In this document: positions 55,625 to 64,000 of the stretch, one piece after another
Numbering within the stretch: the stretch's first letter is position 1
Layout of the letters: the number at the start of each line of letters is the position of its first letter
Assembly: GCF_003144035.1 (NCBI RefSeq)
Contig: NZ_QFWT01000006.1
Location: 124,001-188,000 of the forward strand
Direction of reading: 5' to 3'
DNA from: Vibrio albus
Lineage (GTDB): Bacteria > Pseudomonadota > Gammaproteobacteria > Enterobacterales > Vibrionaceae
DNA length: 64,000 bases
Translations under genes and position numbers: made by a program
Notes under the pieces: generated by a model
What the model was told of the DNA's origin: nothing
What the model saw: only the letters and a program-made list of their open reading frames with translations
The model's database searches: none

Positions 55625-56638
55625 ATGTTGAACAATAAAACGGTTCTGATTACAGGTGGCACAGGTTCTTTTGGTAAACAGTTCATCAAGACTATTCTTG
55701 AAAGATATCCTAATGTAAAGAAAATTATCATTTTTTCTCGAGATGAACTAAAACAGTTCGAACTAAAGCAAAAATACCCTCATAAAGACTATCCCCAACT
55801 ACGCTTTTTCATTGGTGATGTTCGTGATCGTAACCGTATGATTCAGGCTTGTGAAGGTGTTGATGTAATTATACATGCGGCAGCTATTAAGCAGGTCGAT
55901 ACCGCCGAGTACAACCCAACAGAGTGTATTCGTACAAATGTGGACGGAGCTGAAAATGTAATCAATGCAGCATTGTCTTGTTGTGTGAAAAATGTCGTTG
56001 CACTTTCTACTGACAAAGCTTGTGCTCCAATCAACTTGTACGGTGCCACTAAGCTGGCTTCTGATAAATTATTTGCAGCAGCAAACAACATCAAAGGCTC
56101 AAAAGACATTCGTTTTAGTGTGGTGCGCTATGGTAATGTGATGGGTTCTCGAGGCTCAGTTATTCCTTTCTTTATGAAGAAAAAAGAAGAGGGTTTACTT
56201 CCAATCACTCATGAAGAAATGACACGTTTTAATATTTCGTTGCAAGATGGCGTCAATATGGTGATGTATGCCCTTGAGCATCATCTCGGAGGTGAGATTT
56301 TTGTACCGAAGATTCCATCGTATAGAATTTTGGATATTGCTGAAGCCATTGCTCCTGAATGTGAAACTAAAGTTGTGGGTATCCGCCCGGGTGAAAAGCT
56401 ACATGAAGAGATGATAACTGATACTGACTCACTGAATACGATTGATCTTGGTAAGTATTACGCCATTCTTCCTTCTGTATCATTTACTTATACCGAAGAA
56501 GAGTATTTAGAGCACCACAAAGCAGAGAAGGTACCATTTGGTTTTAAATATAACTCCGGTACTAACACTGAGTGGGAAACCGTAGAAAGCCTCCGTGAAC
56601 TAATTAAAGAGCACGTTGACCCTAACTTTACAGTGTGA
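55625..56638 (+). CDS. pseB: UDP-N-acetylglucosamine 4,6-dehydratase (inverting)
   Basis: PseB starts pseudaminic acid synthesis by dehydration and C5 inversion of UDP-GlcNAc. The 337-residue SDR protein has the NAD motif TGGTGSFGKQF (about 10-20), the catalytic YxxxK in NLYGATKLASDK (about 138-149), and AIKQVDTAEYNP. It shares a 4-nt GTGA overlap with pseC. Confidence 0.94.
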   Translation: MLNNKTVLITGGTGSFGKQFIKTILERYPNVKKIIIFSRDELKQFELKQKYPHKDYPQLRFFIGDVRDRNRMIQACEGVDVIIHAAAIKQVDTAEYNPTECIRTNVDGAENVINAALSCCVKNVVALSTDKACAPINLYGATKLASDKLFAAANNIKGSKDIRFSVVRYGNVMGSRGSVIPFFMKKKEEGLLPITHEEMTRFNISLQDGVNMVMYALEHHLGGEIFVPKIPSYRILDIAEAIAPECETKVVGIRPGEKLHEEMITDTDSLNTIDLGKYYAILPSVSFTYTEEEYLEHHKAEKVPFGFKYNSGTNTEWETVESLRELIKEHVDPNFTV

Positions 56639-57807
56639 GTAACAAAGTGATCCCATACGGCAGACAAGAGATTACCCAGCAAGATATTGATGGGGTTGTA
56701 GAAGTCCTTCAATCCGATTTTTTGACTCAGGGGCCTAAGGTGCCTGAGTTTGAAAAAGCTCTGATGAATCAAACCGGAGCTACGCATGCTTTAGCGGTAA
56801 ATAGTGCAACATCAGCTTTGCATATCGCTTGTCTGGCGCTTGGATTAGGCGAAGGGGATTGGTTATGGACGTCACCAATCACGTTTGTAGCTTCAGCAAA
56901 CTGTGGTTTGTATTGTAGAGCAAAAGTTGATTTTGTTGATATTGACCCTAACACCTACAACATGTGTCCGGTGAAACTGGAGCAAAAATTAGTAGAAGCC
57001 AAAGCCAAAGGGACCTTGCCTAAAGTGGTCGTGCCGGTTCATTTATGTGGACAGCCGTGTGATATGAAGGCGATAGGCAAGCTTGCGAAAGAATATGGAT
57101 TTAAAGTAATCGAAGATGCTTCGCATGCCATTGGTGGTCAATATCATGGTCAACCTATAGGGAATTGTGAGTATTCTGATATTACGGTATTTAGCTTCCA
57201 TCCGGTGAAAATAGTGACTACTGCTGAAGGTGGGGCTGCGTTGACCAATCAGCCAGAGTTAGCAGAAAGAATGGCTCTCTTCCGTAGCCATGGTGTTACC
57301 CGGGATCCTGCTTTGATGGAAGGAGAGTCCCACGGTGGTTGGTATTATCAGCAAGTTGAGCTTGGTTATAATTACCGGATGACAGAGCTTCAGGCTGCAT
57401 TGGGTGTCACTCAGATGCAAAGACTGGAGCGGTTTGTCTCGGCAAGACATAAGCTGGCAAAGCGATATAACGAGTTATTAAAAGACTTGCCGGTAACGGT
57501 TCCTTACCAGCTGGAAAATACATATTCTGGTCTGCATTTATATGTTATTCGTCTGCAATTGGATAATATTGCGCTTTCTCATCGGGAAGTGTTCGAATCT
57601 CTCCGAGAAAATGGGATTGGAGTTAACTTGCATTATATCCCTGTGCATACCCAACCTTATTATCAGCGTATGGGCTTTAAACAAGGCGATTTTCCTGAGT
57701 CAGAGCGTTACTATCAAGAAGCTATCTCACTACCAATGTTTCATGGTATGAGTTTGGAGCAGCAGGATTCGGTCGTAAAGGTTTTATCTGATATCTTAGC
57801 GAGGTAA
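56635..57807 (+). CDS. pseC: UDP-4-amino-4,6-dideoxy-N-acetyl-beta-L-altrosamine transaminase
   Basis: PseC adds the 4-amino group with PLP. The 390-residue DegT-type aminotransferase starts at GTG 56635 (MSNKVIPYGRQEITQQDIDG) inside the pseB stop. PLP residues appear as FSFHPVKIVTTAEGG (Lys about 186), EDASHAIGG, and NYRMTELQAALG. Second step of the Pse pathway. Confidence 0.94.
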   Translation: MSNKVIPYGRQEITQQDIDGVVEVLQSDFLTQGPKVPEFEKALMNQTGATHALAVNSATSALHIACLALGLGEGDWLWTSPITFVASANCGLYCRAKVDFVDIDPNTYNMCPVKLEQKLVEAKAKGTLPKVVVPVHLCGQPCDMKAIGKLAKEYGFKVIEDASHAIGGQYHGQPIGNCEYSDITVFSFHPVKIVTTAEGGAALTNQPELAERMALFRSHGVTRDPALMEGESHGGWYYQQVELGYNYRMTELQAALGVTQMQRLERFVSARHKLAKRYNELLKDLPVTVPYQLENTYSGLHLYVIRLQLDNIALSHREVFESLRENGIGVNLHYIPVHTQPYYQRMGFKQGDFPESERYYQEAISLPMFHGMSLEQQDSVVKVLSDILAR

Positions 57808-57810
57808 GTA

Positions 57811-58512
57811 ATGAAAGTCGCTATTATCCCGGCACGAGGAGGGAGCAAACGTATCCCCCGTAAAAATATCAAAGAATTTGATGGAAAACCGATCATTGCT
57901 TATTCCATTGAAGCGGCTCAGAGGTCTGGCTGTTTTGATAAAGTGATTGTCTCAACCGATGATCCGGAAATCGCTGATGTAGCGCGTGAATATGGAGCTG
58001 AAGTTCCGTTTTTCCGCCCTGCAGATGTGTCAGATGATTATTCGACTACCGCAGATGTGCTTTTGCATGCCATCAAGTGGTATGAAGCCCAAAATGTGGT
58101 TATCGACTATTTGTGCTGTATTTATGCAACTGCGCCATTTATTAAAGTAAAAGATATTCAGGAAACCTATCGGCTACTTCAACAAGACGAATCAGCATAT
58201 TACAGCTTTCCTGTATGTGAGTTTCCATTTCCAATCCAGCGTGGCGTGAAGCTTGATCAAGCTGGGCGAGTAGAAATGTTTCAACCAGAGCATTTTAATA
58301 CTCGTTCTCAAGATTTAGAACCAGCTTATCACGATATTGGACAATTCTATTGGGGTAAGCCGGAAGCCTATAAAAAGGGTATACCGATGTTTTCCGATAA
58401 AGCAATTGCTTACCCTGTATCCAGAAAGCGGGTGGTGGATTTAGATACGCCCCAAGACTGGGAGTTTGCTTTGTTGTTATCAAAAGCTCTGCGAGGAACA
58501 ACAGAGTGTTAA
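57811..58512 (+). CDS. pseF: Pseudaminic acid cytidylyltransferase
   Basis: PseF activates pseudaminic acid with CTP to CMP-Pse. The 233-residue protein has the CMP-NeuAc synthetase signature IPARGGSKRIPRKN (about 5-18), with SYEAD-type residues replaced by DYLCCIYATAPF (about 107-118). It begins 3 nt after pseC. Although this is the last chemical step, the gene is third in order, as in many clusters. Confidence 0.93.
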   Translation: MKVAIIPARGGSKRIPRKNIKEFDGKPIIAYSIEAAQRSGCFDKVIVSTDDPEIADVAREYGAEVPFFRPADVSDDYSTTADVLLHAIKWYEAQNVVIDYLCCIYATAPFIKVKDIQETYRLLQQDESAYYSFPVCEFPFPIQRGVKLDQAGRVEMFQPEHFNTRSQDLEPAYHDIGQFYWGKPEAYKKGIPMFSDKAIAYPVSRKRVVDLDTPQDWEFALLLSKALRGTTEC

Positions 58513-59654
58513 TTGGTATTCGAGTTGACGCGTCCTTAAAAATGGGAACGGGTCATACATACCGCATGTTAACCTTAGCTCACCAGTTGTCAGAAAATGG
58601 GCACAAAGTCTTTTTCGTGGTTAGACGATTAGCCGGCCATTTAATTGATTTGGTTGCAAGGTATTTTCCAGTGGTGGAACTTGAACAGCCACCCCTCTTT
58701 TCACGGTGTGATTCTGGCGAAAAGATGTCGCTGGCTAATCATTGTCCGCATGCCTCCTGGTTAGAAGTCTCCTATGAGAATGAGATCGAGCAAACTCAAG
58801 CTGCTGTGAATGCTGAGTTGATAAAATATGGTGCTGATAAGTTGGACTGGCTTATCGTTGATAATTACGCCATTGAGAAAACATGGCAACAAGCACTGAA
58901 ACCGTATTCTAAACGTATCTTTCAGGTCGATGATCTTGCTGATAGAGAGCATGATGTTGAAGCACTGCTTGATCAAAACTATTATCTGAAAGGGGAGCAG
59001 CGTTATGACGGGTTGCTTCCTGCCTCCGCAAAGCGATTGTGTGGTCCGGATTTTGCCCTGCTTAGAGAAGAATTTTTCACAGTACGACAAAGTTTACTTG
59101 ATTATACCCAGCGATTAGCTGACAAACATGTAGTGTTGTTTTTTGGTGGTATTGATATTGTCAACGAAACTAGTAAGGCCCTTTCTGGGTTATTGATGGT
59201 AGACAGTGCTGACCATTTTGATGTCATTATTGGTATTAATAATCCGCACCGAGAGCAATTAGAGTCTCTTTGCCAGAAAAATTCAGAGCGAGTGACGTTG
59301 CATGTGCAAGTAAGCAACATTATGGATTTTTTTGCTCACTCTTATCTTTATGTCGGTGCTGTAGGGGCTACGACTTGGGAGCGCTGTGTAATGGCATTGC
59401 CTGGAATAGTATGTTCTGTAGCAGATAATCAAACTCAAGTAGCGCAAGATCTTAATCAAATCAATGGACACTTTTACTTAGGGTTGAGTGGCGAATTGGT
59501 TGCAGAAGATTACCGTGATGCTTATCAAGGTTTACTCAACAATAAGGAGTTATTGACTGAGCAGTCGAAAACATGTGCAGCTTTAGTCGATGGCTTAGGA
59601 TGCCGAAGAGTAGTCGAGCAATTAGAAGAGATAGCAGAATATGACGAAGTATAA
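58506..59654 (+). CDS. pseG: UDP-2,4-diacetamido-2,4,6-trideoxy-beta-L-altropyranose hydrolase
   Basis: PseG removes UDP to give the free sugar for PseI. The 382-residue protein starts at GTG 58506 (7-nt overlap with pseF): MLIGIRVDASLKMGTGHTYR, the family opening with the catalytic GTGHxxR. The C-terminal GT-B donor part has LYVGAVGATTWERCVMALPG. It overlaps the next gene by 14 nt. Confidence 0.93.
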   Translation: MLIGIRVDASLKMGTGHTYRMLTLAHQLSENGHKVFFVVRRLAGHLIDLVARYFPVVELEQPPLFSRCDSGEKMSLANHCPHASWLEVSYENEIEQTQAAVNAELIKYGADKLDWLIVDNYAIEKTWQQALKPYSKRIFQVDDLADREHDVEALLDQNYYLKGEQRYDGLLPASAKRLCGPDFALLREEFFTVRQSLLDYTQRLADKHVVLFFGGIDIVNETSKALSGLLMVDSADHFDVIIGINNPHREQLESLCQKNSERVTLHVQVSNIMDFFAHSYLYVGAVGATTWERCVMALPGIVCSVADNQTQVAQDLNQINGHFYLGLSGELVAEDYRDAYQGLLNNKELLTEQSKTCAALVDGLGCRRVVEQLEEIAEYDEV

Positions 59655-61824
59655 TATCCGTGTTGCTCAGGAAAGCGATAAATGGATGGTGTTGGACTGG
59701 CGTAATCATGAAGAAGTTCGAGCGGTTATGCTGACTGACCACGTTATTGGGCGTGAAGAACATTCGGCATGGTGGGATAAAACCATGCAAATGGCCGAAC
59801 GACAGATCTTAATCTTCGAACGCAATGAGGTTCCGGTAGGGGTTGTTACCATTTATGCGTGGGATCAGGAAAAAGCAACAGCTTGGTGGGGGTTCTACCT
59901 TGATAGTGCCAACCTGGATCAATCAGATAAAACCGCTGTCTGGCTTGAGCTTGAACAAAAAGTGATTCAGTATGCAGGTAGCACGCTGAAGGTATATGAA
60001 TTGTATTGTGAATCTTTACGTACTAACCAGCTTGCATGGACCTTGCACCAGAAATGTGGTTTTGTTGAGTGCCAGGTTCCTCATGACGCATCCGCTACAG
60101 CGAAAGACGTGGTATATATGAAGTACATATACCCAGAAAACAAGGTAGATCGTCGTCCTGCATTGTATCTGTTTGCCTCCCATAACACTGATTTTCTGTC
60201 TGATATTTTAAAAAAGCAAAGTGTTGTGTACCCGCAGTTTCCATATCAAATAAAAACCTGCGAATTTGGTCGATATCAGTTTGATTTGCGCGATCCTGAA
60301 AATCATGAACTTAACAGTACAGAAGCGTGTTATTTTTTCTTAGAGCGTATTGAAGATTTTTTCCCGGATATCTATATTTCACCAACAGAGGAATCTTTGC
60401 TTCAGGCAGAAGGGAGGGTGGGTGAATACCTCTCTTTTATTCAACAAATAGCTTCACGTGGTAACCGTGTTTTTGTGGCGGACTTTGCTCTGCAAAAAAA
60501 CTTCCCATATACGATTGAAGAGCAATTAACAGGCTCAAGCATAAGCATGTTAATTCAGGAGTGGAATAAAGCGCTTTATGAGTTGAAAAAGACTAATGTC
60601 GTTAATGTGCTTCCTTATGCTCAGTTACTTAATCGGGTTGGAGGGTCTTTTTCTAATAAATACTGGTATATGGCACGAGCACCTTTTTCGATCCAATGCT
60701 TAGAAGCTTATTCTACAGCTATCATAGGTTCTGTTTTTGCCTCACATTCTTTATCTGCAAGAGCTTTGATTCTGGATTTAGATAACACTCTGTGGAAAGG
60801 TATCATCGGAGACGATGGAATGGATGGTATTACTCTGGGGGGGGATTACCCAGGGAATATATATAAAGAGCTACAGTCACTGTTCTTAGCACTAAAAGAG
60901 CGTGGTATTTTACTGGCTATTTGCAGCAAGAATACAGAAGAAGTTGCGATGGAAGCGATTGAGATGCATCCAGAAATGCGACTTCGTAAGAAGGATTTTG
61001 TCAGTTGGCGGATTAATTGGGATCCTAAGTCTTCTAACATCCAGGAGCTTGCAGCGGAGCTAAATCTTGGTGTTCAGTCTCTATGCTTTATTGATGACAA
61101 CCCGGTAGAGCGGGCGGAAGTTCGCCGCAGTGTACCTGGCATTTTCGTGCCAGAGTTACCGGAAGACCCCGCAGACTGGTATCAGTTTATCTGCCAGCTA
61201 CCGGAGCTTTGGTTGCCGCAAATCAATGAGTCTGATAAGCGACGGGCAGAGCTTTATAAAAAGCGTGTTGATATCAAAAAAGCGGAGGCTAGTTTTACAG
61301 ATCGTAGTGCATTTCTGACCAGCCTTGAAATGGATATTAAGGTCGAAGCGCTTAGTGACAGTAATTTTGAACGTACTCACCAGTTGTTTAATAAAACCAA
61401 TCAGTTTAATACAACGACTAAGCGATACAGTAAAGAACAACTTAAAAACTGGGGTTTGAGTGACGATGTTTGGGTGTTGCATGTGAAATCCAAAGATAAA
61501 TACGCGAAAGAGCATGAAGGTGTGGCTGCATTGATTGTGTTAAAACAAGGTGATGAATGGATTATCGATAACTTTGTGATGTCATGCCGTGTCATGGGAC
61601 GAGATATTGAACACGCTCTCATTAAAAAATTACTGTATGTAGCAAAACAGGCCAACATTAAAAGTGTCGTTGGTCGTTATATCCCAAGTGCTAAAAATCA
61701 ACCTGTCGCCAAACTGTATGAAAACAATCAGTTTGCACTGGAAGGTGAGAATTGGCGTTTTGATTTAGAAATAACACCGCTTCCTCAGGAATCGAGTGAA
61801 ATGGTACTCAACTGGAGCGTTTAA
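59641..61824 (+). CDS. Fusion: PseH-like N-acetyltransferase + FkbH-like HAD-IIIC protein
   Basis: The 727-residue protein joins three parts. Residues about 1-165 are PseH-like GNAT (RNHEEVRAVM, HSAWWDKTM, LHQKCGFVEC), the acyltransferase that acts on the 4-amino group of the altrosamine. About 170-370 resembles the SGNH-like N-terminal part of FkbH proteins. About 375-500 is the HAD domain: DLDNTLWKG (Asp379, Asp381), ICSKNTEE, FIDDNPVE. About 530-727 is the C-terminal GNAT-like FkbH region (LFNKTNQFNTTTKRY, VMSCRVMGRDIEHAL). FkbH proteins load glyceryl or related units on an ACP. In plain Pse clusters PseH stands alone. Confidence 0.85.
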   Translation: MTKYNIRVAQESDKWMVLDWRNHEEVRAVMLTDHVIGREEHSAWWDKTMQMAERQILIFERNEVPVGVVTIYAWDQEKATAWWGFYLDSANLDQSDKTAVWLELEQKVIQYAGSTLKVYELYCESLRTNQLAWTLHQKCGFVECQVPHDASATAKDVVYMKYIYPENKVDRRPALYLFASHNTDFLSDILKKQSVVYPQFPYQIKTCEFGRYQFDLRDPENHELNSTEACYFFLERIEDFFPDIYISPTEESLLQAEGRVGEYLSFIQQIASRGNRVFVADFALQKNFPYTIEEQLTGSSISMLIQEWNKALYELKKTNVVNVLPYAQLLNRVGGSFSNKYWYMARAPFSIQCLEAYSTAIIGSVFASHSLSARALILDLDNTLWKGIIGDDGMDGITLGGDYPGNIYKELQSLFLALKERGILLAICSKNTEEVAMEAIEMHPEMRLRKKDFVSWRINWDPKSSNIQELAAELNLGVQSLCFIDDNPVERAEVRRSVPGIFVPELPEDPADWYQFICQLPELWLPQINESDKRRAELYKKRVDIKKAEASFTDRSAFLTSLEMDIKVEALSDSNFERTHQLFNKTNQFNTTTKRYSKEQLKNWGLSDDVWVLHVKSKDKYAKEHEGVAALIVLKQGDEWIIDNFVMSCRVMGRDIEHALIKKLLYVAKQANIKSVVGRYIPSAKNQPVAKLYENNQFALEGENWRFDLEITPLPQESSEMVLNWSV

Positions 61825-61834
61825 GGTATATATT

Positions 61835-62542
61835 ATGAGTCCAATGTTTTCTTCTTTAGGTGTCCTGAATGTGGATCATTATGCTGTGACCACACGAGAT
61901 ATCATCGCAACACTTCAGGATTTTCTATCGATTCCTAATGCGAAGCTACTTAGAGGTCCGGGACAGAATCCGGCTCAAAATGTGAATTACGCATTTGTTG
62001 AGCTCAATGGCATGGGTGTGGTAGAAATTCTATCACCACTCAATAGTGATTCACCTATATTAAGTCATCTTAATGCTGGAGGTGGCGCTTATCACCTGTG
62101 CTACGCCGTGCAAGATTTGGATAGGGCGATTGATATAGCTCAGCAGCAGTTTAGTGCAAAATTAGTTGTCGAGCCAAGATCTGACGGTGCTTTTGATGGG
62201 CGTCGGGTGGCATTTTTAGTGCATCCAATACATGGGTTATTTGAGCTATTAGAAGCCTACCCTAATACTTTAAAGTTTGAGCCACAGGCTAGCTCAACAG
62301 ACGTTGCTAATATTCAATCATCAGACAATGCTGAGCTCCTTACCATTTATAATGCCGTTGTGGGAGTTTCGGAAACCCAGATAGGTCAAGTGAGTATGCA
62401 GACTAATCCAGAGTGGGATTCGTTTAAGCATTTACTACTGATCATGGAAATAGAAAAGCAGTTTGAAGTAAATATTTCTGCAGAGAAAATGGCGAAGCTG
62501 GATTCACTTGCAAAAATTCAAGCGTATCTGGCAGAAAAATAG
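61835..62542 (+). CDS. Fusion: VOC (glyoxalase-fold) domain + acyl carrier protein domain
   Basis: The ATG at 61835 gives 235 residues. Residues about 8-150 form a VOC domain like methylmalonyl-CoA epimerase (VLNVDHYAVTTRD, GGAYHLCYAVQDLDRAI, GLFELLEA, with His, His and Glu as likely metal ligands). About 165-235 is an ACP with WDSFKHLLLIMEIEKQF; Ser196 is the likely 4'-phosphopantetheine site. FkbH-type enzymes act on such a carrier, and the FkbH fusion is the next gene upstream, 10 nt away. A carrier-bound acyl group for the Pse sugar is inferred. Confidence 0.78.
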   Translation: MSPMFSSLGVLNVDHYAVTTRDIIATLQDFLSIPNAKLLRGPGQNPAQNVNYAFVELNGMGVVEILSPLNSDSPILSHLNAGGGAYHLCYAVQDLDRAIDIAQQQFSAKLVVEPRSDGAFDGRRVAFLVHPIHGLFELLEAYPNTLKFEPQASSTDVANIQSSDNAELLTIYNAVVGVSETQIGQVSMQTNPEWDSFKHLLLIMEIEKQFEVNISAEKMAKLDSLAKIQAYLAEK

Positions 62543-62555
62543 AGATTATATTGTC

Positions 62556-63593
62556 ATGCAAATAGCTAATAGAAAAATTGGTAAGGGTCATAAGCCTTAC
62601 ATCATTGCTGAAATGTCTGGTAATCATAATGGTGACATTAATCGTGCGATTGAATTAATCGAAGCAGCGAAAGATGCTGGAGCAGATGCAGTAAAACTGC
62701 AAACTTATACTGCAGATACCATAACAATTAATCATGACAGTGAAGAGTTCATCATTCATGGCGGTTTATGGGACGGTTCAAAACTCTATGATTTATATGA
62801 GCAGGCGCATACCCCTTGGGAGTGGCACAAAACGTTATTTGATGAGGCCGCAAAACTGGGTATCACTATCTTTAGTTCTCCTTTTGATCCCACAGCGGTA
62901 GACTTTTTAGAAAGTTTAAATGCACCGGCCTACAAAATTGCATCGTTTGAACTGATTGATTTACCGTTAATTCGCAAAGTGGCTGCGACGGGTAAACCAA
63001 TGATTATGTCAACAGGAAACGCAAATCTTGCCGAGATTGAAGAGGCGGTACTTGCGGCAAAAGGCGCGGGTGCAGAAGACATTATTCTGTTGCATTGTAC
63101 AAGTGGCTACCCGACACCAGCATCGCAGGCAAATATCTCAACCATGGCTGTCATGCGTGAGGCGTTTGATTGTGATGTCGGTTTATCGGATCACACACTG
63201 GATATAGGGGTGTCGGTAGCTGCAGTTGCACTTGGTGCTTGTGTGATTGAAAAACACTTTACATTAGCTCGCGCAGATGGGGGGCCAGACTCTGCATTTT
63301 CATTAGAAAAAGAAGAACTGAAGTCATTGGTTGATAATTGTGAAATGGCTTTTGAGGCGATAGGTAAGCCAAACTTCATCAGTACCGAAGCTGAGCTTAA
63401 GACTAAATGCCACCGTCGCTCGCTGTATGTAGTAAAAGATATCCAAAAAGGGGATACGTTTACCAGTGAGCATGTTCGGTCAATTCGCCCAGGGAACGGT
63501 ATTCCACCGAAGTATTTGGATGATGTTATAGGAAGTGTCGCAACGGAAGACTTGAAATTTGGAACCCCAATGCGATTTGAATATTTCAAATAA
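62556..63593 (+). CDS. pseI: Pseudaminic acid synthase
   Basis: PseI condenses 2,4-diacetamido-2,4,6-trideoxy-L-altrose with phosphoenolpyruvate to pseudaminic acid. The start at 62556 (MQIANRKIGKGHKPYIIAEM) gives 345 residues. NeuB family motifs: AEMSGNHNG (about 18-26), VKLQTYTADT, HCTSGYPTP, GLSDHTLD, and the C-terminal antifreeze-like SAF domain with SIRPGNGIPP. It completes the CMP-Pse pathway with PseB, C, G, F and the PseH domain. Confidence 0.94.
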   Translation: MQIANRKIGKGHKPYIIAEMSGNHNGDINRAIELIEAAKDAGADAVKLQTYTADTITINHDSEEFIIHGGLWDGSKLYDLYEQAHTPWEWHKTLFDEAAKLGITIFSSPFDPTAVDFLESLNAPAYKIASFELIDLPLIRKVAATGKPMIMSTGNANLAEIEEAVLAAKGAGAEDIILLHCTSGYPTPASQANISTMAVMREAFDCDVGLSDHTLDIGVSVAAVALGACVIEKHFTLARADGGPDSAFSLEKEELKSLVDNCEMAFEAIGKPNFISTEAELKTKCHRRSLYVVKDIQKGDTFTSEHVRSIRPGNGIPPKYLDDVIGSVATEDLKFGTPMRFEYFK

Positions 63594-63612
63594 TAATACT
63601 CTTCAGGCAATT

Positions 63613-63636
63613 AAAAAGGTGATAGTTATCGCCTTT
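63613..63636. terminator. Bidirectional terminator after pseI
   Basis: AAAAAGGTGAT-AGTT-ATCGCCTTTTT: a stem with A-run and T-run arms that serves both pseI and the convergent GT52-like gene. Confidence 0.85.
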
Positions 63637-64000
63637 TTAATTAATTTCTATATTGATTATCCCACTTTTTGAAAATAGCTCAGATATTCTCTTTTCTCTA
63701 ACTATTACTCCATCATTGTTTAAGTCAGATGCAAATAATAAATTATAAATAGGCATATTCGGGTACAGCAATAATGCAGTGTATTGAACCGTAGATAGTA
63801 CTCCAACTAGACCAGATAGTTCTATAGATTGATTTATAAGCTCAATTTCTAGTGGCATTTGGCTGTAGTGATAGCTCAAATTAGATATACGCTCTACTTG
63901 TTTTCTTACCTCTTCTGACTCTGTCCTATGAGGGAAATATATAATAGGGCTATCAAATTTCTGTTTAAAATGGTTGATTTCATTAATGTATTGAGTGATG
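63637..64000 (-). CDS. Second GT52-like glycosyltransferase, truncated by the window end
   Basis: The minus-strand frame stays open to the window edge. Its visible 120 residues include IIYFPHRTESEEVRKQVERI and MPLEIELI, then GVLSTVQYTALLLYPNMPIY, which lines up with YFPHRTEADFVRQR, LPLELELA and STAEITLEKIYPEIPVF of the gene at 54422-55423. It is a clear paralogue. The last residues are FSKSGIINIEIN. An apparent Met at 63879 is internal, not the start. Confidence 0.72.
   Translation of the reverse strand, partial: ITQYINEINHFKQKFDSPIIYFPHRTESEEVRKQVERISNLSYHYSQMPLEIELINQSIELSGLVGVLSTVQYTALLLYPNMPIYNLLFASDLNNDGVIVREKRISELFSKSGIINIEIN

Overview
The window is a 64 kb piece of the large chromosome of a gammaproteobacterium, almost certainly a Vibrio or close relative. 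The reasons are gene order (tatABC-hemB-ryhB-polA-spf-engB-yihI-hemN; tex-greB-ompR-envZ-recG-trmH-spoT-rpoZ-gmk; yicC-rph-pyrE-slmA-dut-coaBC-radC-rpmBG-mutM-coaD), a long Vibrio-type RyhB RNA, a Mg-type HemB and the position of the LPS-core genes next to coaD. The species cannot be fixed from sequence alone.

Layout. 1-14 kb: Tat export, tetrapyrrole genes (hemB, hemN), polA, two small RNAs (RyhB with a Fur box, Spot 42), ribosome assembly (engB, yihI), nfuA, gntX and bioH. 14-26 kb: a Vibrio hypothetical, tex, greB, ompR-envZ, then the leftward operon gmk-rpoZ-spoT-trmH-recG. 26.4-36.8 kb: a 10.3 kb integrated element between 25-bp direct repeats; the right repeat is the 3' end of yicC. 36.7-48.3 kb: housekeeping (yicC, rph-pyrE, a lipid A acyltransferase, slmA, dut, coaBC, radC, rpmBG, mutM, an LTA-synthase-like enzyme, coaD). 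48.4-64 kb: LPS core and surface glycan genes (two GT9, one WaaE-like GT2, dgkA, kdkA, a YejM homologue), then a pseudaminic acid (Pse) cluster pseB-C-F-G-[PseH-FkbH fusion]-[VOC-ACP fusion]-pseI between two GT52-like glycosyltransferase genes, the second cut by the window end.

The most unusual unit is the yicC element. All its genes lie on the minus strand: P4-type integrase, AlpA regulator, Icd-like protein, P4-alpha-type primase-helicase, three unknowns, a lambda-gpE-type major capsid protein, an S49 capsid protease with a scaffold-like tail, a catalytic-core-only second tyrosine recombinase with a TTG start, a cos-like palindrome, and a 74-residue protein that looks like only the DNA-binding domain of a small terminase. 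No large terminase, portal, tail or lysis gene is present, so it reads as a phage satellite that brings its own shell but borrows the rest. It also holds two matching origin-like arrays (three CTAACC, about 40 bp AT-rich, three GGTTAG), one beside and one inside the primase gene, as ori and crr are paired in P4. A stack of four terminators with a 107-bp tandem repeat lies before alpA, which suggests control by transcription termination.

The Pse cluster is the second novelty. It carries the enzymes for CMP-pseudaminic acid, but the acetyltransferase step is fused to an FkbH-like HAD module plus a C-terminal GNAT-like region, and the next gene fuses a VOC domain to an acyl carrier protein. This suggests that a carrier-bound acyl group, perhaps glyceroyl, is put on the sugar in place of or beside acetyl.
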